A DNA stretch of 64,000 bases from Primula veris (GCA_963682055.1 OY821743.1:17705566-17769565), one strand, 5' to 3'; positions 10,378 through 22,354 are shown, counted from the stretch's first letter. The notes: generated by a model from the sequence alone, not told the origin. Numbers and translations are program-made.

Positions 10378-13300
10378 TGTATGTATGTATATATGTATGC
10401 ATGCATGTATGTATGTATATATGTATGCATGTATGTATGTATGTTTGTTGGAAGTAAGGTACTTAATTGTTCAGTTTGTACTTTGTTGGTAGTATAGCTT
10501 AGCTTGTTAACAGTTGAAGGAGTTGTTTCTAAATAGAGGAAACTATACAGTTAGTTAGTTACAAGCTATGTGTAATTGTGTACTGTATGTATGTATCTGT
10601 TTGATTGTATGTTTTGTTTCACTGTGGTATCTTGAGCAGGAGATTAACATTAGGGCATTTATAAAAATGTGTCATCGCCATGTGTTTTAAGAATATAACT
10701 GAAAAATTGTAGACGGTTAGATTAGCCTTCTTGAATAAATGCTGATTTGTTGGGGTTTATACAGTTTAATACCCTGTAGAAAACTCTTTTTTTTTCAATT
10801 TTGTATCTTCTGCTACGAAAAAATAGTCTTTTACAAGGCAAAATCGTAGCTAGTTTTTTTTACAAGAGCTACGCTAAAAGCTTAACGCTTTTAACTCCCT
10901 AAGAAGCGGAAAAGCGAGCTTTTAAAGATTTTTAATGCTTTGAATCGAAATTTTTTAAATACAGAGCGCGCTTTCAAAAACATTGGGAAAAATCTATTTT
11001 AATACCTTCTACCACCAAAATCACTCAATTGACTACCCTCCCTGTCAATTTCTTAACAGGAAGTGAGTAATTTTGGTAGTTGAAGGTACTAAATTGAAAA
11101 GAAGTGTATTGTACAAGGTATTAAACTGTTAAAATCCTGGTAACGTGGCGGTGATGATGTCATTGCCACCTCACTCTCTGTTGAGCAATTGCCGGAGAGG
11201 GTACCAAATTGAGTGGTTTTGGTAGATGACGGTACTAAATTAGATTTTTCATAATACAAAGTACTAAATTGAAAAAGTGTAGTGTACAGGGTATTTAACT
11301 GTTTAAATCCCTTTATTTGTTTATATGTATGTACTGTTTGAATTATCGGGGACAGGGCGACCATACGTCTGCGATTGCTCGTGTTGTTATCCAGGAAGGG
11401 ACCGGAAAGTCATTATTAATTATCATGACGCTCAGGTATTTTTATATAGGAATGTATGTATTGTTAGTATTTATGTGTGTATTTATTGTGTTACTCATGA
11501 GTAGTTAGTTTGTGAGTGTAGAACAATAGTTTAACAGAGAAACTGTATTATTACTAGTTACCACGTGTTCTAGAGTAAAAGTAAAGATTGTAGATGACTA
11601 GACCCTGGTAGATATATGCGGTATTGGTCTTTGTATAGTTGTTATTGTGGGAAATAGAAATATGAAACGGAAATAAGAAAGGTGATTATTAAATCTTTAG
11701 ATATGTATATTGTTTGATTGTGTGTATGTATTTGTGTGATTGTATCTATTGTTTAACTGTAGTATCTTGAGCAGAAGAATGGCACTCGGGCATTCACAAA
11801 AATGTGTCATGTGTTTTAGAATAATACTGGAAATTGAAGACGATTAGCTCCTATATAAATAAATATTAATTTGTTTTTATGTATGTATCGTTTGAATTTA
11901 TGTATTCTTTAACTATGGCTCTTGATGAGCAGGTGAGCGAGTGACTTGTTGGTGACACCAGGGTAACAGTTTCTGTATGTACAAAAAAGAAAGAAATGTA
12001 TAGTTATTATGTGTTTGTTGGCTAAGTTTTGAAATCATAGATGATTTGCCTCTTCAAAAATAAATATTGTATTGGTGTATATATGGATTCTCGTCTATAG
12101 TGGCCGTTTTGGAAAATGCGAAGTTGTACGGTTAAGGGAAACGTGACTGTAACAACTTAGGGGAAATGGAAAATGTTGAGTACTAAATAATTTAGTGTAA
12201 AATATGTGAAAATGTTTGATTGTATGTAGTCTTTAACTGTACTATCTTGAGCAGGAGAATGACACTAGGGAAACAGTTAAAGAAATGTGTCATTACCATG
12301 CGTTTTAGAATAAAACTGAAATAGTAGACGATTAATTGCTCATGAATGAATACTAATTATGAGGTGTGTGGTGGTCTACTACTGCCAGTACCTAGTTCAT
12401 GGCATGACCACTGTCTTCCGGTTATGTTTAGTCGAACTTTTAATGTAAAGGAGGAGTAAGTTTTAGCCTTTTTCAGGCCATGAGAACTGAGAAGTACAAC
12501 CTAGCAATCAAAGAAGTAAAAAAGAACACAAGTCACACAGAGACACTTTTATGTCCAATCTACAAAGCTTAATTTGTTTGTACATAGTATACCAATAACT
12601 CAAATAAAGACACACATATCAACGGATTAATATGTAAGAGATTAACTGTATCAGAATTTAATTAATAGGATTTGTGGTGAAGATAAGAATAAATAACAAA
12701 CTGAGATTTTAAGGTATCCACTGAAGTTGTTTCGTTCTAAAAACTAGTTATTTGTATAATGAGTGAGAGGTAATAGGTATACTAATACAGATCCATATTC
12801 TTTTTTGCGGAAATTTCAGTTTATACATTGGCCCAGGTAGGGACCTGAAAAATTTATCACTTTAGTGATATCATTGATTACTCAAAGTTTTGCTTATGTG
12901 ATTGTGTTGTCAGATTAAGTACATATCCTTATTGTGAGTTACCCTATATCTTCTGGAAAACTGGGATAGGAAGAAACTTTTTGTTAGATTATGTACAAAA
13001 ACTTTAACAGAAGCCATAAGTGTGAAATCCAATTTCTGTTCTTCGAAATTTGGCATACAAAGGTGAAATTGGACTTTAAGCTAGAGTGCGTATAGCTTTA
13101 TTCTTGGGATTCTTGGCATCTGCATTATTTTCAATGATTAATAGCTCTGCAAGTTGCGTTAGTTATATTGGCTCTGATTTGGATAACTATTGCTTGATTG
13201 GGATGGGAGTCAGTTAATTGGCAGGGAAGTTAAATTGGTTTGCTATTTTGATGGAGCTTTGTAATCTAGTACGATGAAGTGTTAATCTTTACTAGACCAT

Positions 13301-14745
13301 GCTATTATGGGTAATAACTTAAAAAGCTTTAAATGGTCCGGGAGGGCCTTTAAATATTCCATTCATGATGTGGATTAAGTTCAATATTATTTGAGGGATG
13401 CTATGTTTTAAGTCTTTGGATCTGCAGGAATATTTAGGCTTGCTATATATTTAGCTTTTTGATAAGAGGAACTCTCGTGTGTTTTTTTCTCTTCTCTTTT
13501 GTATTGTGTGTCTTCCCTTGTCTGTTTGTGATGTGGCTTGGTATGGAACATGTAATCCCTTGGGTGGCTTTGATTATGAAGTACTATGACATATCAGCTC
13601 CTTTTAGGTCAGTGACCAATTATTCACGTTACATTAGCAACAATATATCTTGGACTTGATTGGTGCTCTGAGTATCTCATTGTCCTCCTTTTTAAATGAT
13701 AAATTACCATCAGTGTACTGGTACATCAGTACGTCTTCAGTAAGAGAATTATTTCCGAATTATAAAGACGACTTTGTTTTTGATGAGGTCGTTGTTTACA
13801 TCATTGAATCGGAGAAAAGGCGCAGGCCTGACCTTTGTCTTGTAGAAGTATTCTCTGGGAGTGAATGAGAGAGTTCTCCGGTATCCCAGTTAGTGATTGC
13901 GGAACGATTAGAGAGTTATTTCCTTTCCTCCCCGTTGTTGTAACTCATTTTTGTTGTTTCAGAAAAAACCTTTCCTGCGCTTTTGGGTGTAGTAGAGGGG
14001 GAGGGTTATGCTAAGACTGTAATCCCTTGCAGATTAGTTTCAAATTACTTTTATTCTTTTTGCAGTTCAAAAGACTTCTAATGAACAAGGGAGGAATTAA
14101 AAAAATCGTCATCAATCTATTATACTGGATATAATTTTGGAACCGGCAGAGTAGACTATAAATATGTTTTCTTTAAGAGAATTGGAACAGTTGATGTGAA
14201 CATAAACTGACTAACATTCCTGCAACCAAAACCTTTTTCATCTCAATGTGAGCAACTAATAATTGCCCATCTACTGACATTTCCTGAAGTACAACTTAAA
14301 TTATCAGGTTTCGTCAATTTTAAACTTGTCGTCCACACTGTATTGTGTAGGCCATTGAGTGTTTTTCCAATGACAGGAAGTTATCGCGTGTACCATTAGC
14401 TTATCAATTTTTTAACTGTTTCTGTTTGTACTAATTGATTATATACAATATATATAGGAATATCTTCAAGGGAATCCGTTGTGGCTGCAATATGTTAAGT
14501 TTCCGTTGGTGACGTTGGGATATGAAAGCAGCTATGATGTGTTTGTCAAGGCACACGGTGGTGGACTATCTGGTCAAGCCCAAGCTATATCTCTTGGCAT
14601 AGCACGCGCATTACTAAAGGTGAGTGAAAGCCACCGAACACCTCTTAGGGACGAAGGGCTTTTGACCAGAGACGCCAGAGTTGTCGAGAGGAAGAAAGTG
14701 GGTCTCAAGAAAGCTAGAAAGGCACCGCAATTCTCCAAGCGTTGA
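9508..14745 (+). CDS. rps9: Plastid 30S ribosomal protein S9 (uS9c), nuclear gene
   Basis: The gene encodes the nuclear-encoded, plastid-targeted uS9 of the small ribosomal subunit, whose C-terminal tail reaches the decoding site. Coding exons are 9508-9828 and 14458-14745 (107 codons, then 95 plus stop), giving 202 residues, close to the usual size. Residues 1 to about 50 are Ser/Thr/Leu/Pro-rich with almost no acidic residues, as in a chloroplast transit peptide. Mature motifs include [54 protein letters not shown] and the terminal [12 protein letters not shown], whose SKR end is invariant in uS9. The join is CCAAT/GTATCT to TATAG/GAATAT in phase 0. The 4.6-kb intron contains duplicated partial exon copies (entered separately). 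No damage is seen in the coding exons. Confidence 0.93.
10178..10313 (+). pseudogene. Duplicated 3' part of rps9 exon 1 (copy 2)
   Basis: This intronic segment repeats the last ~135 bp of rps9 exon 1, from AACCTGACGAAGTACGTGAA to the exon end, and is again followed by a potential GT donor (GCTAAG/GTATTA). It stays open and reads [20 protein letters not shown] and so on. It lacks 12 in-frame bases, which removes the EGTG residues. It could be an alternative exon or a relic; with no ATG of its own and no obvious strong acceptor, a relic is more likely. Confidence 0.8.
10316..10446 (+). repeat. (TATG/TGTA)n and (TA)n microsatellite
   Basis: A run of TA dinucleotides followed by about 100 bp of GTAT/ATGC tetranucleotide repeats, just downstream of the duplicated exon. 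The original exon 1 is followed at the same place by a shorter TATG run (9850-9865), so the microsatellite was part of the duplicated unit and then expanded. Confidence 0.85.
10752..11311. mobile_element. MITE-like inverted-repeat element in the rps9 intron
   Basis: The left end GGGGTTTATACAGTTTAATA (10752) and the right end, which reads GGGATTTAAACAGTTAAATA on the reverse strand (ending 11311), are inverted repeats about 75 bp long. A further inverted piece lies at about 11075-11145, so the element is compound or nested. Its left end also occurs alone at 10081-10165, next to the copy-2 exon, as expected if it was carried in the segmental duplication. No coding capacity and no target duplication were identified. 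Confidence 0.55.
11341..11435 (+). pseudogene. Duplicated end of rps9 exon 1 (copy 3, frameshifted)
   Basis: A shorter, more decayed copy of the exon 1 end, from the equivalent of GGGACAGGG to GACGCTCAG, again followed by GT. It reads [14 protein letters not shown], then loses one base in GGACCGGAAAG relative to exon 1 and goes out of frame. It has no start codon or clear acceptor and is a relic. Confidence 0.78.
11560..14457 (+). other. Remainder of the rps9 intron, with further diverged repeat copies
   Basis: The intronic sequence that follows copies 1 and 2 (ACTGTGGTATCTTGAGCAGG and the next ~120 bp) recurs in diverged form at about 11755-11870, 11910-12070 and 12225-12350. The exon part is missing from these. 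From 12400 to 14457 I see no further repeats or genes; the last bases are a pyrimidine tract and TATATAG acceptor. Confidence 0.6.
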
Positions 14746-15428
14746 GTGCTTTCTGGTGTGAAATGTTGTATTTAATGTCTATTTTGGTCAAATTTTATTG
14801 AGGTTGTAGGTTAAGTTATTACCAGCCTTGTAATGTGACAATATGTTTTTGTAACTCTGTAAAATCTGAACTTTCATTCAACTCTGGGTAGATTTACAAA
14901 ATATTTGTGAAGCGAAAACAAACTCATATACTCCCACCTTCAACACCGGTTTCCCACTTTTATTGATGTCATCGACTCATATGCAAGATCACTTGTATCT
15001 CAAAGTTACATTGTTTTGGCAACCACGTGCTGCTATACTGAAATGTGATTGATCAACATTTTTAGGGCTTGCTTGTTTGCAGCTGTTAAGCAAATAAGCT
15101 GGGAAGTAAGGTTTATAATTCAAGTTGAGCAAGCAGATATAATCGTCTTATTTAAGCCTAAAAGTTGGACTTATTAGGTGTTACGAAACATAGTCTTGGT
15201 GTAAAGTTTAACCAGTAACGATCAATAATCCTGTTTCAGATTATATTAATGAGTGACGACAGATTATGGTGTTTTAGGTTGTCTTGAATAGTGTTGCATT
15301 CCAAGAGCATTATATTAATCAGCCGAATTTCACCAAAAAACTCTATGCACATCAAACAAACACTCCCTAATCCCGTCCCAAACAGTCTAATCTTCTCGTT
15401 TAGCTCCAGGTTGGTTGCAACTTATTAA
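14746..15428. other. rps9 3' flank and intergenic spacer
   Basis: Contains the rps9 3' UTR (no single clear polyadenylation signal chosen) and spacer up to the retrotransposon target site. No gene is seen. Confidence 0.55.
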
Positions 15429-15433
15429 GATAA

Positions 15434-16004
15434 TGATAGGACATAAAAATTAGACCCGAATATTCTATTCGGGTAATAATCAACCCACTTTATAAATGGG
15501 TATCCAACGCTTAAATGGGTCGTCTCATACTTTTTATAGGAAATAAGGTGCTACTACTAAAAGCCCAAGCCCAATCAAATGGGGACCCATGTCTGAAAAA
15601 CCCCATGAGATAGAGACATTTGTCAACATCCTAGAAGGCATAGTTGCCTATAAATAGCCAACTACCCCTCCTAGAAATAGACCAGAAAATCTATCCAAAA
15701 AATATAGAGAGAAGTTGAGAAAAGAGATAAACTAATCAACGCACACCACTTCAAGAAATAAACCGAGAAAAGACAGAGCCGAGCACCGAATAAAAGGGGA
15801 GAAAGATCAAGACGAGAGATTAAATAGTCATATCGAGCACAATTGTAAAACCGAAATACTAATCCGAGCAAGTGTAATAGTCCGAATAAGGATAATAATC
15901 CGAGCAATAATAAAGATCAGGAAGTGTCCATTATTCACAGTCGATTTACTATTATATCATTGTTGAAAAGCCTAACGCGACCGACCAAAGTTATGGCTTT
16001 ATCA
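15434..16004 (+). repeat. 5' LTR of the gypsy element
   Basis: 571 bp, from TGATAGGACATAAA to GGCTTTATCA. A TATA box (CTATAAATAG) lies at about 15648-15657 and probably drives the genomic RNA. It differs from the 3' LTR by four substitutions and by a 6-bp tandem duplication (AAGCCC) present only here. Confidence 0.95.
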
Positions 16005-16006
16005 AA

Positions 16007-16026
16007 TGGCGCCGTCTCCGGGAATC
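16007..16026 (+). promoter_or_regulatory. Primer binding site, tRNA-Asp-like
   Basis: TGGCGCCGTCTCCGGGAATC begins two bases after the 5' LTR. It matches the complement of the 3' end of plant tRNA-Asp (…CCCCGGCAACGGCGCCA) with a few mismatches. This is the expected primer site for minus-strand synthesis. Confidence 0.8.
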
Positions 16027-16083
16027 ATCTAGTTCCCAACTAGTTTAGAATTCGAATACCAATACTCTGCCAGACGAGCGACA

Positions 16084-17677
16084 ATGGTGACCAATGTAGA
16101 GGAAACCCATCCCGAGATAATAGAAACCAATAACCAAAACGCGCAAATTAGCCAACAAGACCTCGACGATCTACTCGCCATCCGTGACAGATATGAAGCT
16201 ATCCAATCCGGAAACCAACCAACAACCTCCTACGTCAACCAAGAACAACCGATCGAACCATCCCAACATTTCATTGAAGGGATTGTAGACGAACACCCTT
16301 CGTCCTCGGATGACGAACAAGACGTGCCCGTATTGTGCACGAAGACGCTTACCCGGGTCCCAGGCAGGGCCGAGCTCAAGAGTCCCTTTACCTACAGCCT
16401 CGGTCAACTCGGGTGCTCGTTTACAAACGAACGAAGCTCATCAGTTTGGCATGCCCGAAGATCATGTACTCGGACAGTCGCCCCGACTACCAACTAATCC
16501 TCCGAGGATGATTACACCACCCACGGTGGAAGTGCAGCACGTTGTTCCGTTAGCCGATGAAAGGAACTACGCCCAGCTACAAGCTCTGCTGGCGGCATGC
16601 ATGACGGCCATGACAGCGGCCGGCATCGTATTGCCAGTTATCCAACCCGACAAAGACCCACGCCACGAAGTGGAAGACTCTGCCTATAGGGCCGCCCTGG
16701 AGGCAGCGGGTAGGCGACCCGATACAAGAGTGCCCCACCAAGGGGGCAATGTCCCAATAACTATCGTCCATCCGAACACTCATATGGAACGTGTCCACAC
16801 AAACACGAAGGACGGTAGATATCCCGAATACAGGATCGGGGAAGGATATGGCCCACCACCACATCAGGGAGGATACCCTCCCCCCTACCAAGTCACGGAT
16901 GACGCGTTCCAACAGGCTTGGAACGTATGCCAAGAAACCCCATGTACCAAACAGATCACGCGGTACCGCAATCCTATGGGATTCGTCATCCCCGAATTCA
17001 GGCTCTATGATGGGAAGAGTTGCCCTATCGACCATCTGAGGCACTACAAGACGAAGATGGAACTGTGGAGTGATGACCATGCACTAATGTGCAAATTTTT
17101 CAAAAACAGCTTGGGTCAAGATGCTTCGTCATGGTATCACAACTTACCACGGGGCTCCATTAGAGACTGGGCAGAACTACTAAGAGCGTACTCCACCCGA
17201 TACGCTGCTCATCGGAAAAAGAAGGTTAGTATCGAAACCCTTCTGAAAATGACGATGATGCCAAATGAATGGCTCAACGATTATTGCATACGTTTTATCG
17301 ACGTAGCAAACCAGATTCCACGATATGCCAATAATATAGCCATCCAGAACTTTATCAACTCCATCCCTAATGGCTATTGGGCGAGAAGGAAGTTCATAGG
17401 CAAAAACTTCCCGACTACTGATTCCCTGCTAGCCTATTGTACCCACCTCACCGATAAAAACGATGAACTGCGTTTCCTCAACCGAACTCTACCCAGAAGA
17501 GAGTCGGTCCACGAGGCACAGGTGGGTCGCAAAAGAATTAGGAGTAACCAGGGAGAAGCATTCCAACCAACCAGCAAGGGCAAAGGTCCCGAGGTCCATA
17601 GCAGGGTAGAGCGACCACGAGCACCAGAGCCCAAACCGCTCCAGATCGCATACTTTCGGATACCCAAGCCGTTTTAA
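16084..17677 (+). pseudogene. Gypsy gag, frameshifted and ended by a stop
   Basis: The first ATG after the primer site is at 16084. That frame gives an acidic N-terminus (LDDLLAIRDRYEAIQ) and then loses homology. The main gag domain is in another frame, open from 16310, so a frameshift lies at about 16315-16350. The capsid-like region (about 16950-17480) shows typical retrotransposon gag text such as FRLYDGKSCPIDHLRHYKTK, WYHNLPRGSIRDW and NEWLNDYCIRFIDVANQI. A TAA at 17675-17677 interrupts the frame. The same frame then stays open into a nucleocapsid-like CX2HX4HX4HC motif (CAYHEDHGHLTEHC, about 17850) and on into pol. Because that motif normally belongs to gag, the TAA is more likely a nonsense mutation than a normal gag/pol boundary. 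Confidence 0.85.
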
Positions 17678-20600
17678 CAAGGTCGGCCCCAAGAAAGGGA
17701 ACACCGAAATACTTTCGGATCGGTCGAGCTGCGATACACTTTCAACCTATCTGCTGAAGATATCCTCAAGGATATATGCAGGGAAAGTTGGTATTCCCGA
17801 CCGCAACCGATCAACACTCCCCCCAGTCAGAGAGATTCCAAGCTCTTCTGCGCATATCATGAGGATCACGGCCATCTCACTGAGCATTGCCGTAACCTGC
17901 GATGGAGAATGAACCAGTGGGGCGATGCAGGATACCTAGCCAAGTTCATCAAAGGAGCTAGGAATAAAGGCAAACAATTGGCCATCGAAGGATCCGACAA
18001 CCGGCAAGGCAAAACGATCAACGTCGTTCATATGACAAGACCCAAGGGCCCAGGCGGGGAACGATCGCGACAACGGCAGCTGGCCCACTTTGGCCAAGTA
18101 GCCAAGGCATCACAGGCGTCGACCTCTAAACGACACTGCACACAACGACAACATCCGCCCATTTCTTTCTCGGATCTTGACGAAGAAGGGGTGATTTACC
18201 CCCATGGAGACGCCATTAACCTCCGAGTTCAAATTGTCCTAGACACGGTCAGCAGGGTACTTGTCGACCAAGGAGCCTCTTGTGATATCATGTACATGGA
18301 GCTCTTCGACAAAATGGAACTCAAACTGCAAGATCTACAGCCTACTGACGTCACACTGATCGGATTCATCTCCGAAATGACTAAACCGTTGGGTAAGATC
18401 GTCCTCAGTGTCACAACCGGGTCCGTGTCGGTTCCCGTGGAGTTCTTAGTGGTCAATGACCACTCCGGTCACAATGCAATATTGGGCCGACCTTGGTTAC
18501 ATGCCATGAAGGCCATACCCTCGACCTATCACCAAAAGGTCAAATACCCAAATGACAGGGGAGAGATCGAGACAGCCAGAGGATGTCAAGAGGATTCAAG
18601 ACGCTGCGAGGACATCACCGCGACTCTCCAAAAACAACGAAGCATGGTGGAACAACCCGCCAGCACCAAGAAGCTGATCAACCAAATATCCAAATCCGAA
18701 AGGGTTGTCGAAGAACAAGTAGGAGAGACACTCAGGAAGGTATATATACCGGATATGGACGAGGAGCATTACTTCCTCCTCGGCGACAACCTTCCAAAAC
18801 AGGAATCCGAGGAGTTGAAAGCATTCCTTCTCAACAACACTGATAAATTCGCCTGGAGTCCTAAAGATATGCCGGGCCTAGACCCCAATACAGCATGCCA
18901 CCACCTAAGTGTAAACACCGAGTACAAGCCGATAGCACAGAGGAGCAGGAAAGTGTCTGTACAGCACAGAGCAGCTATAATCGCTGAAGTACAAAAGTTA
19001 TTGGAGGCTGGAGCCATAAGAGAGGTTTACTATCCAAAATGGTTGTCCAACCCGGTCGTCGTCCCTAAGAAGAACGGGAAGGAGAGAGTATGTATAGACT
19101 TCACCAACCTCAACAAAGCTTGCCCGAGGGACCACTTTCCCCTTCCAAGGATTGATCAACTGGTGGACGCAACTGCGGGGGCAGAACGGATGACCTTCCT
19201 TGACGCATATTCAGGATACCATCAAATTCCCCTCGCCCGCGAAGATCAAGAAAAGACTTCGTTTATATCGCCTTTGGGAAATTATTGCTATACGGTAATG
19301 TCGTTCGGCCTACGCAATGCGGGAGCAACATACCAAAGGATGATAACAAGGGTATGTCGAGATCATATAGGGAAGACGATGGAGGTATACATAGACGACA
19401 TGGTCGTCAAGAGCGAAAGAGCCACATCCCACCTTCAAGATATCAGGGACGTTTTTCGAACGCTGGGCGAGCACAAACTTAAACTCAATGCGAGCAAGTG
19501 TGCATTTGGCATCAGCAAAGGGAAATTCTTGGGGCATATGGTTAGCCGACGAGGAATAGAGGCTAATCCCGATCAAATAACGGCTCTACGAAACCTAGCT
19601 GCGCCCAAGAATAAGAAACAGGTACAAGAGCTCACGGGAATGATGGCCGTGCTGAGCAGGTTCATTAGCCGATCCGCAGATAAGGGACGACCATTTTTTG
19701 AATCACTCAAGAAGGATAGAAAATTCGTCTGGGACCCGGAATGTGAAGCTTCATTCAACAATCTCAAAGAGTACTTGAGGACACTGCCACTACTGGTAAG
19801 GCCGAACAAAGGAGACGTTCTGGCATGCTACCTAGCAGTTTCCACTACAGCTGTGAGCGCAGTTATCTTAAGAGAAGAAGGTTGCGAACAGTTTCCGATC
19901 TACTTCGTCAGCAAGACTCTGGTCGAAGCCTAAACACGTTATCTACCCTTGGAAAATATGTGTCTGGCATTGGTCGTCGCAACCAGAAAATTGCCACACT
20001 ATTTCATAGCTCATCAGGTCCGGGTATACACGAAATTTCATATCAAATAGTCACTTCGACGGACGGACATTAGCGGTCGAGTTGCCGCCTGGGGGGTCGA
20101 GCTATCCCAATTTCATATCGAGTTCGCACCCCGCCAGGCCATAAAGGGACAAGTCCTGGCCGATTTCGTCGCGGAGTTCACCCAAGGCTATAACGAGCCT
20201 TTGGCACTCTCTCCACAATCACACTGGCAGATACATGTCGACGGATCAGCCACCAAGGACGGATCTAGAGCGGGGATCGTCCTAAAGTCTCGAGAGGGAG
20301 CAATAATTGAAAAAAGCATAAAATTGGGCTTCCGAGCTACCAACAATGAGGCAGAATACGAGGCCATGATAAATGGCATGCTCATTGCCCGGTCCCTCGG
20401 ATGCTCCCACTTAATTGCAAGCTCAGACTCCATGCTCATCGTCAATCAAGCCATCGGCGAGTTCCAAGCCAAAGATGACAGAATGATCCTCTAACAAGAG
20501 AAAGTCCAAAGCTTGATGGCAACTTTCGAACAGTGCGAGTTAATAAGAATTAATCGCACCAAAAATGCACACGCCGACGCTTTGGCCACCCTAGCCTCGA

Positions 20601-21319
20601 CATTAACAATGACTGACACCCGGTCGATCACAGTGGAACTACTGCCAACACCGAGCATAATTAAAAGGGTAGACCGAGTGACATCAATACAATACGAACA
20701 AGGTTGGATGGAGGACATGACCCATTATCTGCGAAATGAGACGCTTCCGGCCGACAAGATAAAAGCGCTAAAAATTACAAGAAAAGCTCCTCGCTTCTGG
20801 CTATCCGAGGACGACAAACTATACAAATCCAGTTACCGGGGACCCCACCTACTATGCGTCCCGACCGAGCTACAACTGCCGGTCTTGGAGGAAATCCACG
20901 AAGGATCCTGCGGAGCACACATCAAAGGGCGATCCCTTACAAACAAGGCAGTGACCCAAGGATATTGGTGGCCCTATATCAAGCGAGACGCCGATGCGTA
21001 CGTCCAACGTTGCGATAAGTGCCAACGATTCGCCAAGATACCACGGCTCCCATCATCTATGATGACCCCGGTGTCGGCACCATGGCCGTTCGCTCAATGG
21101 GCAATTGATTTGGTCGGTAAACTCCCAAGAGCACCTGGGAGTGTGGAATATCTGATCGTCGCGACGGATTATTTCACCAAATGGGTCGAAGCTAAACCCC
21201 TCCGAGAAATCAAAGCCAGCAACGTCAAACAATTCATTTGGGAATACATCAAACAAGAAGGAACGCCTAGGAATACTATGAAATTCCCAACATGGCCGAA
21301 GTGCCTAGGAATACTATGA
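17678..21319 (+). pseudogene. Gypsy pol: protease, RT, two RNase H domains, truncated integrase
   Basis: Domains in order are an aspartic protease with VLVDQGASCD (about 18250) and HNAILGRPWLHAM; a reverse transcriptase with VPKKNGKERVCIDF, FLDAYSGYHQI and the catalytic YIDD at about 19388-19399; and an RNase H that breaks at a frameshift/stop at 19931. A second RNase H (WQIHVDGSATKDGS, TNNEAEYEAMI, about 20220-20490) is ended by TAA at 20492-20494. An integrase follows with the HHCC zinc-binding region (YVQRCDKCQRF) and the first catalytic Asp (WAIDLVGKL). The remaining catalytic Asp and Glu are missing: after about 21260 the frame runs into a 38-bp tandem repeat and stops. Two RNase H domains identify the Tat group. 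The product cannot be functional. Confidence 0.9.
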
Positions 21320-21420
21320 AATTCCCAACATGGCCGAAGTGCCTAGGAATACTATGAAATTCCCTAAATGGCGTGTTTTCAAAGGAACGCCTAGGAATAC
21401 TATGAAATTCATATGCAGGT
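21263..21420 (+). repeat. 38-bp tandem repeat replacing the integrase core
   Basis: GCCTAGGAATACTATGAAAT and about 18 more bases repeat three times almost exactly, then once more after a 25-bp spacer. The repeat starts exactly where the integrase homology ends and so probably marks the deletion junction. Confidence 0.85.
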
Positions 21421-21703
21421 ACAATGCAAGGAATTATTCAGGTCCACATTACGGCGGCGATACAATACAAATTGGCTAAAACAACGAAGGAGAATCAATC
21501 TAAACAACTAAATATCAACAAGAAGCATCTCCAAAACAGGAATAACGAAATAACAAATGATTTAGCAAGGAAAAATTGATCCAATCAATCAAATAGCAAT
21601 ACGGCAATGGAAAGGTACAAAACAGGAATAAAGAAATAATATAAATAGTCCTCGCCCGCATTACGGAGGCAACAAGAAGATCATCGACACTAAAGAGATT
21701 CAT

Positions 21704-22354
21704 TTAAGAAGAGCTACTGCAGGAGGAGCACGACGGTAATTGACCGAGCTCAATCTCTTCGTCATCCGTCGTTGTGTACCCATCAGACTCATCACCATCA
21801 AAACGCTCCTCAGAAATGAGGGCATCAAAATTGGTCGTATGAGCCCCAACACAAGTCAGCGTCTGAAGCCGCGCGTTGAACTCGGCTTCTTTCGCGAACT
21901 CGTGAGCATCCGAGGCCGCTTTACGGCGATCATCGTCAAAGGAGAGATTACGGCGAGCTTTAATCATAGCTGCGGAAGCATCGTATCTGGCACGGGACAA
22001 ACGGAAATACTTCACCAACACGTTGGCCTTGGTCACAAGCAACTTTAATTTGCCAAAGTACTTGTCCTTTGCACGCCAATATCGATCCAAACGACGCTCC
22101 TGAACCTCAACAGTATGCTCGGCACGGCGAACGTATTCTCGAAAAGAGGCCGCCTGGGTTTTCAGCTTGGTCCGCAGTCGAGCACATTGGTCGGTCAATT
22201 TGACATTTTTGCCCATCAAAACAATGTAGGGCCACTTGTCAGGCACCTCACTAGCCGCACCAGATGAGACCTCGTCCCGGGCAGCACCAGTAGGTTCTAA
22301 CCCCGGGTTAACTCGGCATGGAGAACCAGCCTGGTGCGACATAGTAGCATGTGC
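21704..22354 (-). CDS. Antisense ORF, coiled-coil-rich; possible last exon of the spliced antisense gene
   Basis: Open from ATG at 22342 to the stop at 21704 (212 residues). Residues about 45-170 are charged and helical (RLRTKLKTQAASFREYVRRA, RRKAASDAHEFAKEAEFNAR). The tail is acidic and ends in a Ser/Cys run. No TATA box lies close upstream. Instead a poly-pyrimidine tract and TATAG precede GCACATGCTACTATG, so this looks like a splice acceptor at 22354. A GAT/GTAGTA donor in the preceding ORF would join in phase 0, but that donor is weak. No known enzyme domain is recognised. It could also be a separate gene with a 5' UTR intron. Confidence 0.6.
   Translation of the reverse strand, partial: AHATMSHQAGSPCRVNPGLEPTGAARDEVSSGAASEVPDKWPYIVLMGKNVKLTDQCARLRTKLKTQAASFREYVRRAEHTVEVQERRLDRYWRAKDKYFGKLKLLVTKANVLVKYFRLSRARYDASAAMIKARRNLSFDDDRRKAASDAHEFAKEAEFNARLQTLTCVGAHTTNFDALISEERFDGDESDGYTTTDDEEIELGQLPSCSSCSSSS

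Noticed and set aside
10194..10497. Two overlapping ORFs in the rps9 intron with long Tyr/Cys/Met/Val runs
   Set aside because: They are translations of the duplicated exon and of a TATG microsatellite, not independent genes.
13459..13868. Two ORFs in the distal rps9 intron
   Set aside because: No homology or splice support, and they lack codon bias distinct from the surrounding intron.
15671..15907. ORF in both gypsy LTRs on the minus strand (also 30906-31142)
   Set aside because: It is a hydrophobic frame through LTR regulatory sequence, present in both copies only because the LTRs are nearly identical.
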